Source of the DNA: Mucilaginibacter endophyticus
GTDB lineage: Bacteria; Bacteroidota; Bacteroidia; Sphingobacteriales; Sphingobacteriaceae
Direction of reading: 5' to 3'
NCBI RefSeq assembly: GCF_003351025.1
Contig: NZ_QPCG01000001.1
Span: forward strand, 1,681,949 to 1,745,948
DNA length: 64,000 bases
The notes beneath the pieces are model-generated. The model was not told the DNA's origin and searched no databases. It was given only the letters and a program-made list of their open reading frames with translations. Below, one piece after another: positions 9,216-18,009 of the stretch (its first letter is position 1; each line of letters starts with the position of its first letter). The position numbers and the translations under genes are program-made.

Positions 9216-10448
9216 TTAACTTTTCGCCACTTTCTTTCCTTCAATGTTGGGCAATAAACCCGTGAAAATGCCTATCAGTGGCAAATAGGCGCAGATCTTA
9301 AATACATAATTAATGCTGGTCATATCCGCAACTTTACCCAATACTGCCGAGCCTAAGCCACCCATCCCAAAGGCCAGACCAAAGAATAAACCCGCTATTA
9401 ATCCAACTTTTCCTGGTACCAGTTCTGTGGCATAAACTAAAATTGCCGAAAACGCCGATGAAAGGATCAGGCCGATAAATACTGATAAAACGCCGGTCCA
9501 AAACAGGGATACGTAGGGCAGGAGCATGGTAAATGGAGCTACACCCAATATCGAGATCCAGATGATATATTTACGGCCAAAACGATCGCCAAGCGGTCCA
9601 CCAAAAAGCGTTCCTGCAGCTACCGAACCTAAAAACAGGAACAAATAAATTTGAGACTGCTGGATACTCAAATGAAATTTATTGATCAGGAAAAAGGTGT
9701 AATAGCTGGTGATGCTGGCCAGGTAAAAATATTTGGAGAAGATAAGTACCAGTAAAACCCCCAATGAAAATACTACCCGCCTTTTTGATAGATTTAGTGG
9801 TGAGACTTCATTAGCATTTTTGTTTTTGGCTTTAAGGCTTAAATGCTCGGCGTACCATTTAGCTATACGCAGTAAAACCATGATTCCGGCAAGGGCGATA
9901 AGGCAAAACCAAATCACATTTGATTGTCCGTAAGGGATTACAATAAGAGCTGCCAGCAGCGGGCCGACAGCGCTGCCAGCGTTGCCGCCCAGCTGGAAAA
10001 TAGATTGTGCCAGCCCCTTTTTACCCCCGGATGCCAAATACGCAACTCTTGATGATTCCGGATGAAATATGGATGACCCTATGCCGATAAGACTAACGGC
10101 TATTAGCATGATATAAAAGCTGCCTGCGAAAGAGGCCAGCAACAAGCCTGATAGCGTAAAACCCATGCCCATGGCTAATGAGTAAGGCTTTGGTTTTTTA
10201 TCGGTATAAAGCCCCACAAAGGGTTGTAAAATAGACGCTGTAATTTGATAGGTGAAGGTAATAAGCCCTATTTGAGTGAAATTTAGGCTGAAACGCTGCT
10301 TGATAAGCGGATATATGGATGGTATAACCGATTGCAGCATGTCGTTAATAAAATGAGCCAGACTTATGGTAAACAAAATTGAATACACAGTTTGCTGAAC
10401 CAGTTTTTTAGGCTCGGTGGTAGTAATTGTTGGCGATGTAGATTCCAT
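9216..10448 (-). CDS. MFS exporter, fosmidomycin-resistance (Fsr)-like
   Basis: 410 residues with 12 predicted membrane helices in two six-helix halves. The family-typical segments FHPESSRVAY and SIFQLGGNAGSAVGPLLAA (about residues 125-165) are those of the Fsr/MFS branch. FGGPLGDRFGRKYI is the MFS loop motif of the second half. It is an inner-membrane transporter whose substrate cannot be assigned; Fsr homologues export small drugs or metabolites. It lies downstream of, and on the same strand as, the FadR-type regulator gene (57 bp gap). That gap holds a second copy of the palindrome found before the regulator, so the regulator probably controls it. Confidence 0.9.
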   Translation of the reverse strand: MESTSPTITTTEPKKLVQQTVYSILFTISLAHFINDMLQSVIPSIYPLIKQRFSLNFTQIGLITFTYQITASILQPFVGLYTDKKPKPYSLAMGMGFTLSGLLLASFAGSFYIMLIAVSLIGIGSSIFHPESSRVAYLASGGKKGLAQSIFQLGGNAGSAVGPLLAALIVIPYGQSNVIWFCLIALAGIMVLLRIAKWYAEHLSLKAKNKNANEVSPLNLSKRRVVFSLGVLLVLIFSKYFYLASITSYYTFFLINKFHLSIQQSQIYLFLFLGSVAAGTLFGGPLGDRFGRKYIIWISILGVAPFTMLLPYVSLFWTGVLSVFIGLILSSAFSAILVYATELVPGKVGLIAGLFFGLAFGMGGLGSAVLGKVADMTSINYVFKICAYLPLIGIFTGLLPNIEGKKVAKS

Positions 10449-10480
10449 TTAGTGATAGATTAAATTATAAAACATTATAA

Positions 10481-10492
10481 CATCAGATGAAT
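10481..10492. promoter_or_regulatory. Candidate FadR-family operator before the MFS gene
   Basis: CATCAGATGAAT here is identical over 12 bases to the site at 11168-11179. The core is the dyad ATC-A-GAT. It lies 33 bp upstream of the MFS start codon, in the gap between the regulator gene and the transporter gene. Confidence 0.6.
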
Positions 10493-10505
10493 TTAATGAA
10501 AATTT

Positions 10506-11159
10506 TTAATGTTGATGAATTTCAATGACTGTATTCCAGGCCTGTTTTGAATCGCAATCGAGAATGTTTCTCAGGAGCCTTTCGTGAAGGTGTTGTGTTT
10601 CGATAAAGCTGCGTGTATCTGGGTGGATTTCGGTGAACCAGTTTTTTAAATGGACGGCTGCAGTCTTATACAAATCGCTCAGGATCTCGTTTTTTGACGC
10701 TTCCGCAATAGCTATGTGAAATTTAACGTCGGCATCAATACATTCTTCCAATAGCCCGGCCTCGGCAGTTCTTTTCCGGGTTTCCAAATGGCTTTTCATG
10801 GTAAATATATCCTTCTGTGAACGGTTTATAGCTGCTTTTTCGGCTATTTTCATCTCCAGTAACTGCCTTACCTCATCAAGGTCCTGTGAGCGGGCGCGTT
10901 TTATACGGGCTTCCATAGGTTCCGGATTGGCGGTTGCGCTCTCCACAAAGGTTCCCGCGCCCTGCTGGATCCTGAGCAGGCCCGATTGTACCAGACTTTT
11001 TGTTGCCTCGCGGATGCTTGAGCGGCCAACACCAAACTCGGCCATAAGCTCGGGCTCGGTAGGTAATTTATCATTTATTTGATATCTGCCATCAGCTATC
11101 TGCTCCTTCAGTTTCTCAGCAATCTCCTCAGCCAGCGACTTTTTAATAATCTTACTCAT
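10506..11159 (-). CDS. FadR-subfamily GntR transcriptional regulator
   Basis: 217 residues. An N-terminal winged helix-turn-helix (about residues 8-75) contains DKLPTEPELMAEFGVGRSSI and REATKSLVQSGLLRIQQGAGTFV. An all-helical FCD effector domain follows (about 85-212), with DVKFHIAIAEAS supplying the usual Asp/His metal or ligand residues. Such regulators bind short palindromes and release them on binding an organic acid or sugar acid. It is transcribed towards the MFS gene. The palindrome TCATCAGATGA lies 8 bp upstream of its start codon and recurs before the MFS gene, which points to autoregulation plus control of the exporter. Confidence 0.92.
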   Translation of the reverse strand: MSKIIKKSLAEEIAEKLKEQIADGRYQINDKLPTEPELMAEFGVGRSSIREATKSLVQSGLLRIQQGAGTFVESATANPEPMEARIKRARSQDLDEVRQLLEMKIAEKAAINRSQKDIFTMKSHLETRKRTAEAGLLEECIDADVKFHIAIAEASKNEILSDLYKTAAVHLKNWFTEIHPDTRSFIETQHLHERLLRNILDCDSKQAWNTVIEIHQH

Positions 11160-11166
11160 TTGTAAA

Positions 11167-11177
11167 TCATCAGATGA
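11167..11177. promoter_or_regulatory. Candidate FadR-family operator, autoregulatory copy
   Basis: TCATCAGATGA is a perfect 5-1-5 palindrome directly upstream of the FadR-type gene. The same 12-mer CATCAGATGAAT occurs at 10481-10492 before the neighbouring MFS gene. Confidence 0.6.
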
Positions 11178-11343
11178 ATTGCAAAGGTATAAGTTTGTTT
11201 GAAAAATAAAAGTTTTTTTGGGCTAAAATCTATTTGTGAAAAAATAGTACCAATTAGTAACCGATGTTTTCTAAAGCATTAATATATATTTAAATTTAGC
11301 TTAACATTCGTGCCGTTACTTTGATGCCATAAAAATACCCCTT

Positions 11344-11952
11344 GTGAAACAATATTCGGATGCACAACTTCTACTTGAACTGCAGGGCGGTAACGATGGG
11401 GCATTCAGGGAAATTTATGAGCGTTATGCTGACAAATTAATTGCCTTCGCATTAAAGAAAACTCAAAACGAGGATGAAGCGATGGATATGGTACAGGAGT
11501 TGTTCCTTTCCATATGGAAAAATCGTGATACCATCCAGGTAAATGGCGCGCTTGAGGCTTACCTTATGGTTTCTGTTAATTACATGAGCTATAAATGGTA
11601 TAAAAAGCAAAGTACAAAGCCCCGCTCGTTAGATGATGTTTCCGAATTGCAGGAAACTTACGAACACAGTATCGATCAAAAACTTTCCCTTGCCGAATTA
11701 CACCTGTTGATAAACCGGGAAATAGAAGATATGCCCGAAAAGATGCGACAGGTTTACCTGTGCAGCCGTGAGCAGGATATGACCGGGCCGCAAATTGCCG
11801 AATTTTTAGGCTTATCGCACCAAACCGTACGCAACCAGATCAGCAATGCTTTAAGCAGACTGAAAAAGTCTGTTCAGAAATATTACGATGTTATCCCTTT
11901 TGATAATTACAGCAGATTTTTGCTGCTGATAATTTTTTTCAAAAAGTTATAG
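11344..11952 (+). CDS. ECF RNA polymerase sigma factor (FecI-like)
   Basis: 202 residues from a GTG start; no better ATG lies upstream. Region 2 spans about residues 22-88 (AFREIYERYADKLIAFALKK, QELFLSIWKNRD). Region 4 spans about 125-182 with the helix-turn-helix GPQIAEFLGLSHQTVRNQIS. This length and the hydrophobic tail FLLLIIFF are typical of Bacteroidota sigma-70 family factors in SusCD loci. It is followed 48 bp later by a FecR-type anti-sigma gene and then a SusC with an N-terminal signalling domain. The cassette should sense substrate at the outer membrane and switch on transcription of the locus. Confidence 0.94.
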   Translation: MKQYSDAQLLLELQGGNDGAFREIYERYADKLIAFALKKTQNEDEAMDMVQELFLSIWKNRDTIQVNGALEAYLMVSVNYMSYKWYKKQSTKPRSLDDVSELQETYEHSIDQKLSLAELHLLINREIEDMPEKMRQVYLCSREQDMTGPQIAEFLGLSHQTVRNQISNALSRLKKSVQKYYDVIPFDNYSRFLLLIIFFKKL

Positions 11953-12000
11953 TACACTCTCCCATGTTCGGTCACTTAACAAGTATAAAGCCCCTGTTAG

Positions 12001-12939
12001 GTGAATCAAAAAGAAATAAAAAGATTACTCGATAAGTTTAAAGCCGGTAAATGTACCGACGAGGAATTGCAGCTTTTACAGCAAATGATGCATGAACTTG
12101 ATGCGGACACTACTACCGGTAACAATATTAAAACCCTGAAGCAACCGCTTTGGGAGCGTATAGAAAAACAAACCATAGCTAAAGGCAAGGTCCGCAGGTT
12201 AAATACTACATGGTTAAAAGTTGCAGCGGCGGTTTTAATGGCCGTGTGTGCAGGCCTATTCTATTCAAAAATAGCTACCCATAAAGGTGAGCAGATTGCC
12301 TACCAGGTAATCACAGCACCCAAAGGCAGTATGAAACAGATCATGTTGCCCGATAGCACAACTGTACAGCTAAACGCGGGTACATCATTAAAATTTCCTA
12401 TTAGTTTCAGTGATTCAAAAAGAGAAGTAACGCTTATTAACGGCGAGGCATTTTTTGATGTGAAGCATGATGTGAAGCGGCCATTCATGGTGCATACGGC
12501 TAAGGTTACTACACAGGTATTAGGTACATCATTCAATATCAAATTTTATAAAGAGCTGCCCGATCTGCAGGTTTATGTGAATAGTGGTAAGGTAGAGGTG
12601 CATGATCTGCACCATACATTGGGTTTTTATACTCCTCGTCAGCAGTTAACCTATAACAAACAGCATGAAAGCTTTACGCGGCAGGAGCTAACAGCCGATC
12701 ATTCCCTGAGCTGGATGCATGATGAGCTGATACTTGACAATACATCATTTAAGGAGATTACGGTTTACCTGCAAAACCGCTATAGTGTGAACTTTAAATA
12801 CAATGAAAAGCGCCTGGCGCAGCAGCACTACTCGGTTAGGTTTTCAAATAAGCTGAATATCAGGCAAGTGCTGGATATACTTCAGTTTATTGACGGTCGA
12901 AAGTATAAGTTAAACGGAGATACAGTAAATATTAAATAA
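12001..12939 (+). CDS. FecR-type anti-sigma factor
   Basis: 312 residues from a GTG start. A cytoplasmic N-terminal part (1-70) precedes one membrane helix (about 71-88, WLKVAAAVLMAVCAGLFY). A periplasmic FecR domain (about 100-205) has the conserved LPDSTTVQLNAGTSLKFP and EAFFDVKHD. A C-terminal DUF4974-like domain (about 235-312) has LILDNTSFKEITVYLQNRY. It should hold the sigma factor encoded just upstream until the STN domain of the SusC at 13050 signals ligand. The gap to the SusC gene is 110 bp and contains a small hairpin. Confidence 0.94.
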   Translation: MNQKEIKRLLDKFKAGKCTDEELQLLQQMMHELDADTTTGNNIKTLKQPLWERIEKQTIAKGKVRRLNTTWLKVAAAVLMAVCAGLFYSKIATHKGEQIAYQVITAPKGSMKQIMLPDSTTVQLNAGTSLKFPISFSDSKREVTLINGEAFFDVKHDVKRPFMVHTAKVTTQVLGTSFNIKFYKELPDLQVYVNSGKVEVHDLHHTLGFYTPRQQLTYNKQHESFTRQELTADHSLSWMHDELILDNTSFKEITVYLQNRYSVNFKYNEKRLAQQHYSVRFSNKLNIRQVLDILQFIDGRKYKLNGDTVNIK

Positions 12940-12959
12940 CAATATCAAAGGAAAACCAA

Positions 12960-12977
12960 TGCCTGCTCCAACAGGCA
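12960..12977. repeat. Small stem-loop in the FecR-SusC gap
   Basis: TGCCTG (12960-12965) pairs with CAGGCA (12972-12977) around a 6-base loop. No T-run follows, so it is not a standard terminator. It may influence mRNA processing or relative expression of the SusC gene; role unknown. Confidence 0.4.
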
Positions 12978-13049
12978 CTGGCTCAATTAAGTGTAGCTGC
13001 CAAAACTAAAAGCCAACAGGCAGTTACTAATCACTTTAAAAACAAATGT

Positions 13050-16000
13050 ATGGAAAAATCTTTAACCCGGATTTCAAGAAGATTAATCTCAGCAATTTTA
13101 TTGCTGGTAACAACCCTGACGGCATTATTGCCCGTTCACGCCTTCGCCGAGCGTAGCGTGTCGCTGATGGATCAGCCGGTAACCGTAAAGTTTGCCGATG
13201 AAACCATGGACTCATCGCTCGAGAAACTCAAAAAAGCGGTAAACACCGTTGCATTTAACTACAAGATGGATGATGTGGCCGCGGTAAAAGTAAAGGCAAA
13301 TTCATTTGTTAACAAGCCATTAAAAGATGTGCTAAACGCTTTAACTGCCAATACACAATTGGAGTACCGCGAAAAGTACGGCACTATTATCATCTCGCAT
13401 AAAAAGGTGGTACGTGCACCCGAAAAAATTACGGTAACCGGTTCGGTGACCGACAAGGATGGTCCGCTTGCCGGAGTAGCTGTACGCAGCAAAACCTCAA
13501 CTGCTGCTACCTCTACCGACGTTAATGGTAATTTTAAAATTACTGTCGAAAAAGGTGAAGTGTTGGTATTCAGCTTTATCGGTTATAAAAGCCGTGAAGC
13601 TGTTGCCGGCCAGTCGCCGCTTAACATTACTTTGGAGGCTGATGTTACCGGTCTTAACGCTGTTGTAGTAGTAGGTTACGGTACGCAGAAAAATACCGAT
13701 GTAACCGGTTCGGTAGGTTCATTAAAAGTAACCAATGTTAAAGATCGCTCGGTAGGTTCGGTTACCGAAATGCTGCAGGGACAAATTGCCGGCGTTACTG
13801 TTTTGAACGAAGGTGGTGACCCAACTTCTGGCCCAAGCATCAGGTTACGTGGCCAAAGCTCTTTCAATAATGAAGGTCCGCTGATGGTTGTTGATGGTAC
13901 TATTTATAACGGCGGCCCTATCGATCCTTCGGATATCGAATCTATCGACGTATTGAAAGACTCTTATGCAGCTATCTATGGTGCTAAAGCTGCCGGTGGT
14001 GTAATATTGATCACTACAAAACGTGGTAAACAAGGTAAAACTAACCTTGACATTACTGCTAAAGGCGGCGTACAAAATGCCTTGAAAATATTACAGGCTT
14101 TAAATGCAGCTGATTATGCGGATGCTATAAACACTGCTTATGATAACGCGGGCAAAACCCGTTTACCTGCATTTGATGGTACTGTAAACCCAGACTCTCG
14201 TGTAACACGCACCAACTGGACAGACGCTTTGTTCAGAACAGGTTATATCCAGGATTATAACATGAACATCAGCGGTGGTACAGAAAAATCTAACTTTTAT
14301 GTATCAGGTGGCTACCGTAAAAACGATGCTATCCTGTTAAACACCAATGCTATCCGTTATAACTTTCGCGTAAACTCTGATCACCAAATCAATAACTGGT
14401 TGAAGATTGGTGAGAGTATGTCATACTCTTATAACAATGGTCAGGGTGCTAACACTACCAGCGCCTATACCGGTGCTATCTTATCAGCTATTTTTTATCC
14501 GCCTAATGCTTCTATCTACAATGCCGATGGCAGCTTTGGTGGTGTGCCAGCCCAGTATGCAGGTTCTTATGGCGACGTTATTAACCCTGTTGCCTATTTA
14601 AAACGTTTGGATAACAGCGATGCTGTAAACAGCTTCAATATCAATCCTTATGTTGAAATAAACCTGATCAAGGGTTTGAAATTTCGTTCGAACCTTGGCA
14701 TAACCAAAAACCTGGAGACTATCAAAAACTTCAGCACAAGGGTTTTGGAGCCAGGAAAGAAATTCTTTGATAACTTCCTGTTCCAGGAGCAATATAATTC
14801 CCGCACTATCCTTGCCGAGCAAACTTTAAACTACGACAGAACTTTTGGTAATCACCACGTAAGTGCTTTGGCAGGTTACACCTACCAGAATGATACCCAG
14901 GAGTTTTTTAGCGTAAATACTGATAATTATCTGAGCGAAGATCCTGCTTATCGTTACATCATCAACGGTAGCCTTAACCCAACCGGTGTGCCCTTGCAGG
15001 GTAACAAAAACGAATCTGCTTTGATCTCGTACCTTGGCAGGATCGGTTATGACTATGCAGGCAAATACTTCATCAACGGCATTATTCGTCGTGATGCTAC
15101 TTCATTATTGACAAGTAAAAACCGTACTGAGGTTTATCCGGGTGTATCTGCAGGCTGGTTAATCAGCAAGGAATCATTTTTCCCTACAGATGCATTGGTG
15201 TCATTTGCTAAGTTAAGGGCAAGTTATGGCCAGTCGGGTAACCTTGCAGGTTTACCAAGCTTCCCAACTTCGGTTTCTTTAACTAAAACTGCAGGTTATT
15301 TAGGTAGCCCGGCTGCTGCTATCACCGGTTCAGCTGTTGATGGTTTAGCTAACCTTGACCTTAAATGGGAAAAAGCAACTCAAACCGATATCGGTGTTGA
15401 CTTAGGTTTGCTGAACGGCAAAATCAATGTTACTGCTGATGTGTTTCAGAAAAGAAATACCCGTTTCCTGTTCCAGCCGCCGGTTGCTGCTGTTTACGGT
15501 GTGTCAAATCCTCCGTTTGTTAATGGTGGTCAAATCACAAACAGGGGTATTGAGTTAGCGGTTAAATACCAGGGCGCTGTTGGTGAATTCCGCTATAACC
15601 TGGCAGCTAACGGATCATACATCAAAAACAAAATTGATAACATACTTCCAGGCCAGCAAACCATCCTTTCTGGTCCAACAGTAAGGGATAACCTGGTGCC
15701 TGTATGGTTGCAGCAAGGTTACTCATTGTATTCTTTCTTCGGTTTAAAAACAGCCGGCTTGTTCCAATCTCAGGATGAAGTGAACAACTATAAAGATGCT
15801 TCAGGCAATCTGATCCAACCAAACGCTAAAGCAGGCGATATTAAATTCCAGGACCTTAACCACGATGGTAAAATTACCGAGGCTGATAAAACTTACCTGG
15901 GTACGCCATTTCCTAAATTCAGCTATGGTTTTACCGCAAACTTTAGCTACGGTCCGTTTGATATGAGCGTGTTTTTACAGGGGATTGCAGGTAATAAGCT

Positions 16001-16403
16001 TTTTAATGCCGTTAAATACACCGGTTTAAACGCATCTATCCAAAACTATAACCTGCTGGCCGATGCTAAAAACGCATGGAGCCCAACTCATACCAATACC
16101 AATATCCCACGTTTATCTGCAAGTGATGCAAACGGCAACTTTGGTAACGTATCTGACTTTTATGTTGAGAATGGCTCGTACATGCGCATCAAAAACGTAA
16201 CCCTTGGCTACACGTTGCCAAAAGCATTGATGACTAAGATTGGTGTACGTAGTGCCCGCATTTTTGCCAACGCGCAAAACCTGGCCACATTTACTAAATA
16301 CACAGGTCTTGACCCGGAAGTTGGTATCAACCAAAACGGTGTTGATTTGGGCTTGTACCCACAGGCAAGGATTATTTTAATAGGTGTTAACGTAGGCTTA
16401 TAA
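13050..16403 (+). CDS. SusC/RagA TonB-linked outer-membrane transporter with STN signalling domain
   Basis: 1117 residues. A signal peptide (1-32, ending VHAFAER) is followed by a secretin/TonB short N-terminal (STN) domain, about residues 35-118. Next come a carboxypeptidase-like regulatory domain (about 128-200), the TonB box region VVVVGYGTQKNTDVTGSV (about 204-221), the plug with AAGGVILITTKRGK, and the barrel. The STN domain is the part that signals to FecR, which fits the sigma/FecR genes directly upstream. The SusD partner lies 33 bp downstream. The phosphodiesterase-phosphatase fusion gene at 18010 suggests that the substrate may be a phosphate ester (inference). Confidence 0.96.
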   Translation: MEKSLTRISRRLISAILLLVTTLTALLPVHAFAERSVSLMDQPVTVKFADETMDSSLEKLKKAVNTVAFNYKMDDVAAVKVKANSFVNKPLKDVLNALTANTQLEYREKYGTIIISHKKVVRAPEKITVTGSVTDKDGPLAGVAVRSKTSTAATSTDVNGNFKITVEKGEVLVFSFIGYKSREAVAGQSPLNITLEADVTGLNAVVVVGYGTQKNTDVTGSVGSLKVTNVKDRSVGSVTEMLQGQIAGVTVLNEGGDPTSGPSIRLRGQSSFNNEGPLMVVDGTIYNGGPIDPSDIESIDVLKDSYAAIYGAKAAGGVILITTKRGKQGKTNLDITAKGGVQNALKILQALNAADYADAINTAYDNAGKTRLPAFDGTVNPDSRVTRTNWTDALFRTGYIQDYNMNISGGTEKSNFYVSGGYRKNDAILLNTNAIRYNFRVNSDHQINNWLKIGESMSYSYNNGQGANTTSAYTGAILSAIFYPPNASIYNADGSFGGVPAQYAGSYGDVINPVAYLKRLDNSDAVNSFNINPYVEINLIKGLKFRSNLGITKNLETIKNFSTRVLEPGKKFFDNFLFQEQYNSRTILAEQTLNYDRTFGNHHVSALAGYTYQNDTQEFFSVNTDNYLSEDPAYRYIINGSLNPTGVPLQGNKNESALISYLGRIGYDYAGKYFINGIIRRDATSLLTSKNRTEVYPGVSAGWLISKESFFPTDALVSFAKLRASYGQSGNLAGLPSFPTSVSLTKTAGYLGSPAAAITGSAVDGLANLDLKWEKATQTDIGVDLGLLNGKINVTADVFQKRNTRFLFQPPVAAVYGVSNPPFVNGGQITNRGIELAVKYQGAVGEFRYNLAANGSYIKNKIDNILPGQQTILSGPTVRDNLVPVWLQQGYSLYSFFGLKTAGLFQSQDEVNNYKDASGNLIQPNAKAGDIKFQDLNHDGKITEADKTYLGTPFPKFSYGFTANFSYGPFDMSVFLQGIAGNKLFNAVKYTGLNASIQNYNLLADAKNAWSPTHTNTNIPRLSASDANGNFGNVSDFYVENGSYMRIKNVTLGYTLPKALMTKIGVRSARIFANAQNLATFTKYTGLDPEVGINQNGVDLGLYPQARIILIGVNVGL

Positions 16404-16436
16404 AAAATCAGGAACCACAATTAAGAAGATACAGAG

Positions 16437-17951
16437 ATGAAATTCAAAAATATAATTAGCAAAGGCTTAATGGGTGTAATGGTTATAGCACTGGCCCAAA
16501 GCTGTAAAAAAGGCACTTTAGATAATATTAAACCAACCGGCACTCCAACCAGTACTAACTTCTGGAAAACAGCCGACGATGCGCAGGCGGCTGCCAATGG
16601 TTTATATGAGAAACAAAGTAACAGCGAAGACCTTTATGGTCGCGGTTTCTTTTGGTTTATTAATGCCAGCGATGATATGGTTGTAGGCCGTACATCTGCC
16701 GACAGGGAAAATATCAAAAACTTTATTTGTACAGGTAATGAAAGCAGTATCTACGCGCCATGGCAGCTTCACTTCGTAGTGATGAAACGTGCCAATGACG
16801 TAATCAACAACGTGCCGAATATCAATATGGATGCAGCTACCAAAAACTTTATTTTGGGCCAGGCTTACTTTATTCATGCGGTAATGCACCTTGAAATTGC
16901 GGATTTATATGGTTCGGACAAACAAGGCGCGCCTTTGCAAAACCGCACTAATGCTTTGGCTTTCCCAGCCCAGTTAGCTTCAGTAAAAGATAACTATGCT
17001 TATATTGAGGCCGATTTGAAAAAGGCAGCTTCTTTATTGCCTTATTTCGATAAACTGGGTACTGCTGATTATGGTCGCGCGCATAAAACTGCTGCCTATG
17101 CTTACCTGGCTAAAACCTATCTGCATGCAAAAGATTATGCCAATGCTGAAAAATATGCGGATTCAGTTATCCTGAGTGGTAAACATGCACTGTTAAACAA
17201 TTATGCCGATGTATTCAAGATTGCTAATAACTATAGCTCTGAGTATATCTGGTCGGTAGCAAGTAACCTGAATGGTCAAAGCATTTTGCCAGGGGCTATG
17301 TTGGAAAATAAAGGCTGGGGTTTATATAATGGCTTCGGTTATTACCAGCCAACAAAAGAATTGGTTGATGAGTTTGAGGCAGGTGATAAAAGGCTTCCGG
17401 CTACTATTCTGCAAAAAGGCGATAGCTTCCAGTATTTCGGTCAAACTTATACTTACCCAATCGGTGGTAAAAGCAACAGCTTAACCGGTTATCAGTTTAA
17501 CAAATACATGGAGCCGTTTAGCTATGCTGGTGGTATCCACGTAAGCCCTAACGGCGATGAGCCATCTACAGACTTAAACGTACCGTTGTTGCGTTATGCC
17601 GAGATCTTGCTGATCAAAGCCGAAGCTCAGATTATGCAAGGTAAAAACGGCGATGCCGCACTTAACCTTGTACGTGTACGTGCCGGTTTAAAACCAATCA
17701 CTAATGCTACCATGGTTAATTTGAAACATGAGCGTCGTGTTGAATTGGCAGGTGAGTGGAGTGATCGTAATTTCGATCTGGTACGTTGGGGCGATGCGCA
17801 GGCAATTTACGCAAAACCGTTACATGGTTCGGATGGCTCAGTTGTGTGGAAAGCTCGTAACTTTGATCCGGCGAGGGATAACGTTTGGCCGATACCGCCA
17901 AAGGATATTCAGATAAGCCAGGGTCAGCTGAAACAAAACGCCGGCTGGTAA
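16437..17951 (+). CDS. SusD/RagB family outer-membrane lipoprotein
   Basis: 504 residues, partner of the SusC ending 33 bp upstream. The lipobox ALAQSC puts the lipidated Cys at residue 23, followed by KKGTLDNIKPTG. The TPR core carries ILGQAYFIHAVMHLEIADLYG, a variant of the SusD motif in which the usual RALxYF segment is altered (given here as AYFIHAVMHLEIADLYG). The C-terminus has VWPIPPKDIQISQGQLKQNAGW. A hairpin terminator lies 19 bp after the stop, before the phosphatase fusion gene, and may lower read-through into it. Confidence 0.95.
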   Translation: MKFKNIISKGLMGVMVIALAQSCKKGTLDNIKPTGTPTSTNFWKTADDAQAAANGLYEKQSNSEDLYGRGFFWFINASDDMVVGRTSADRENIKNFICTGNESSIYAPWQLHFVVMKRANDVINNVPNINMDAATKNFILGQAYFIHAVMHLEIADLYGSDKQGAPLQNRTNALAFPAQLASVKDNYAYIEADLKKAASLLPYFDKLGTADYGRAHKTAAYAYLAKTYLHAKDYANAEKYADSVILSGKHALLNNYADVFKIANNYSSEYIWSVASNLNGQSILPGAMLENKGWGLYNGFGYYQPTKELVDEFEAGDKRLPATILQKGDSFQYFGQTYTYPIGGKSNSLTGYQFNKYMEPFSYAGGIHVSPNGDEPSTDLNVPLLRYAEILLIKAEAQIMQGKNGDAALNLVRVRAGLKPITNATMVNLKHERRVELAGEWSDRNFDLVRWGDAQAIYAKPLHGSDGSVVWKARNFDPARDNVWPIPPKDIQISQGQLKQNAGW

Positions 17952-17970
17952 TTGACATATTGAAACTTAC

Positions 17971-17993
17971 AAAACCGGGCACTGCCCGGTTTT
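17971..17993 (+). terminator. Terminator or attenuator between SusD and phosphatase genes
   Basis: AAAACCGGGC-ACT-GCCCGGTTTT is a perfect 10-bp stem with a 3-base loop ending in a T-run. It lies between the SusD stop (17951) and the phosphatase ATG (18010). With only 58 bp between the genes and no obvious promoter there, partial read-through is likely. Confidence 0.75.
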
Positions 17994-18009
17994 GCTATAT
18001 CTATACCAA

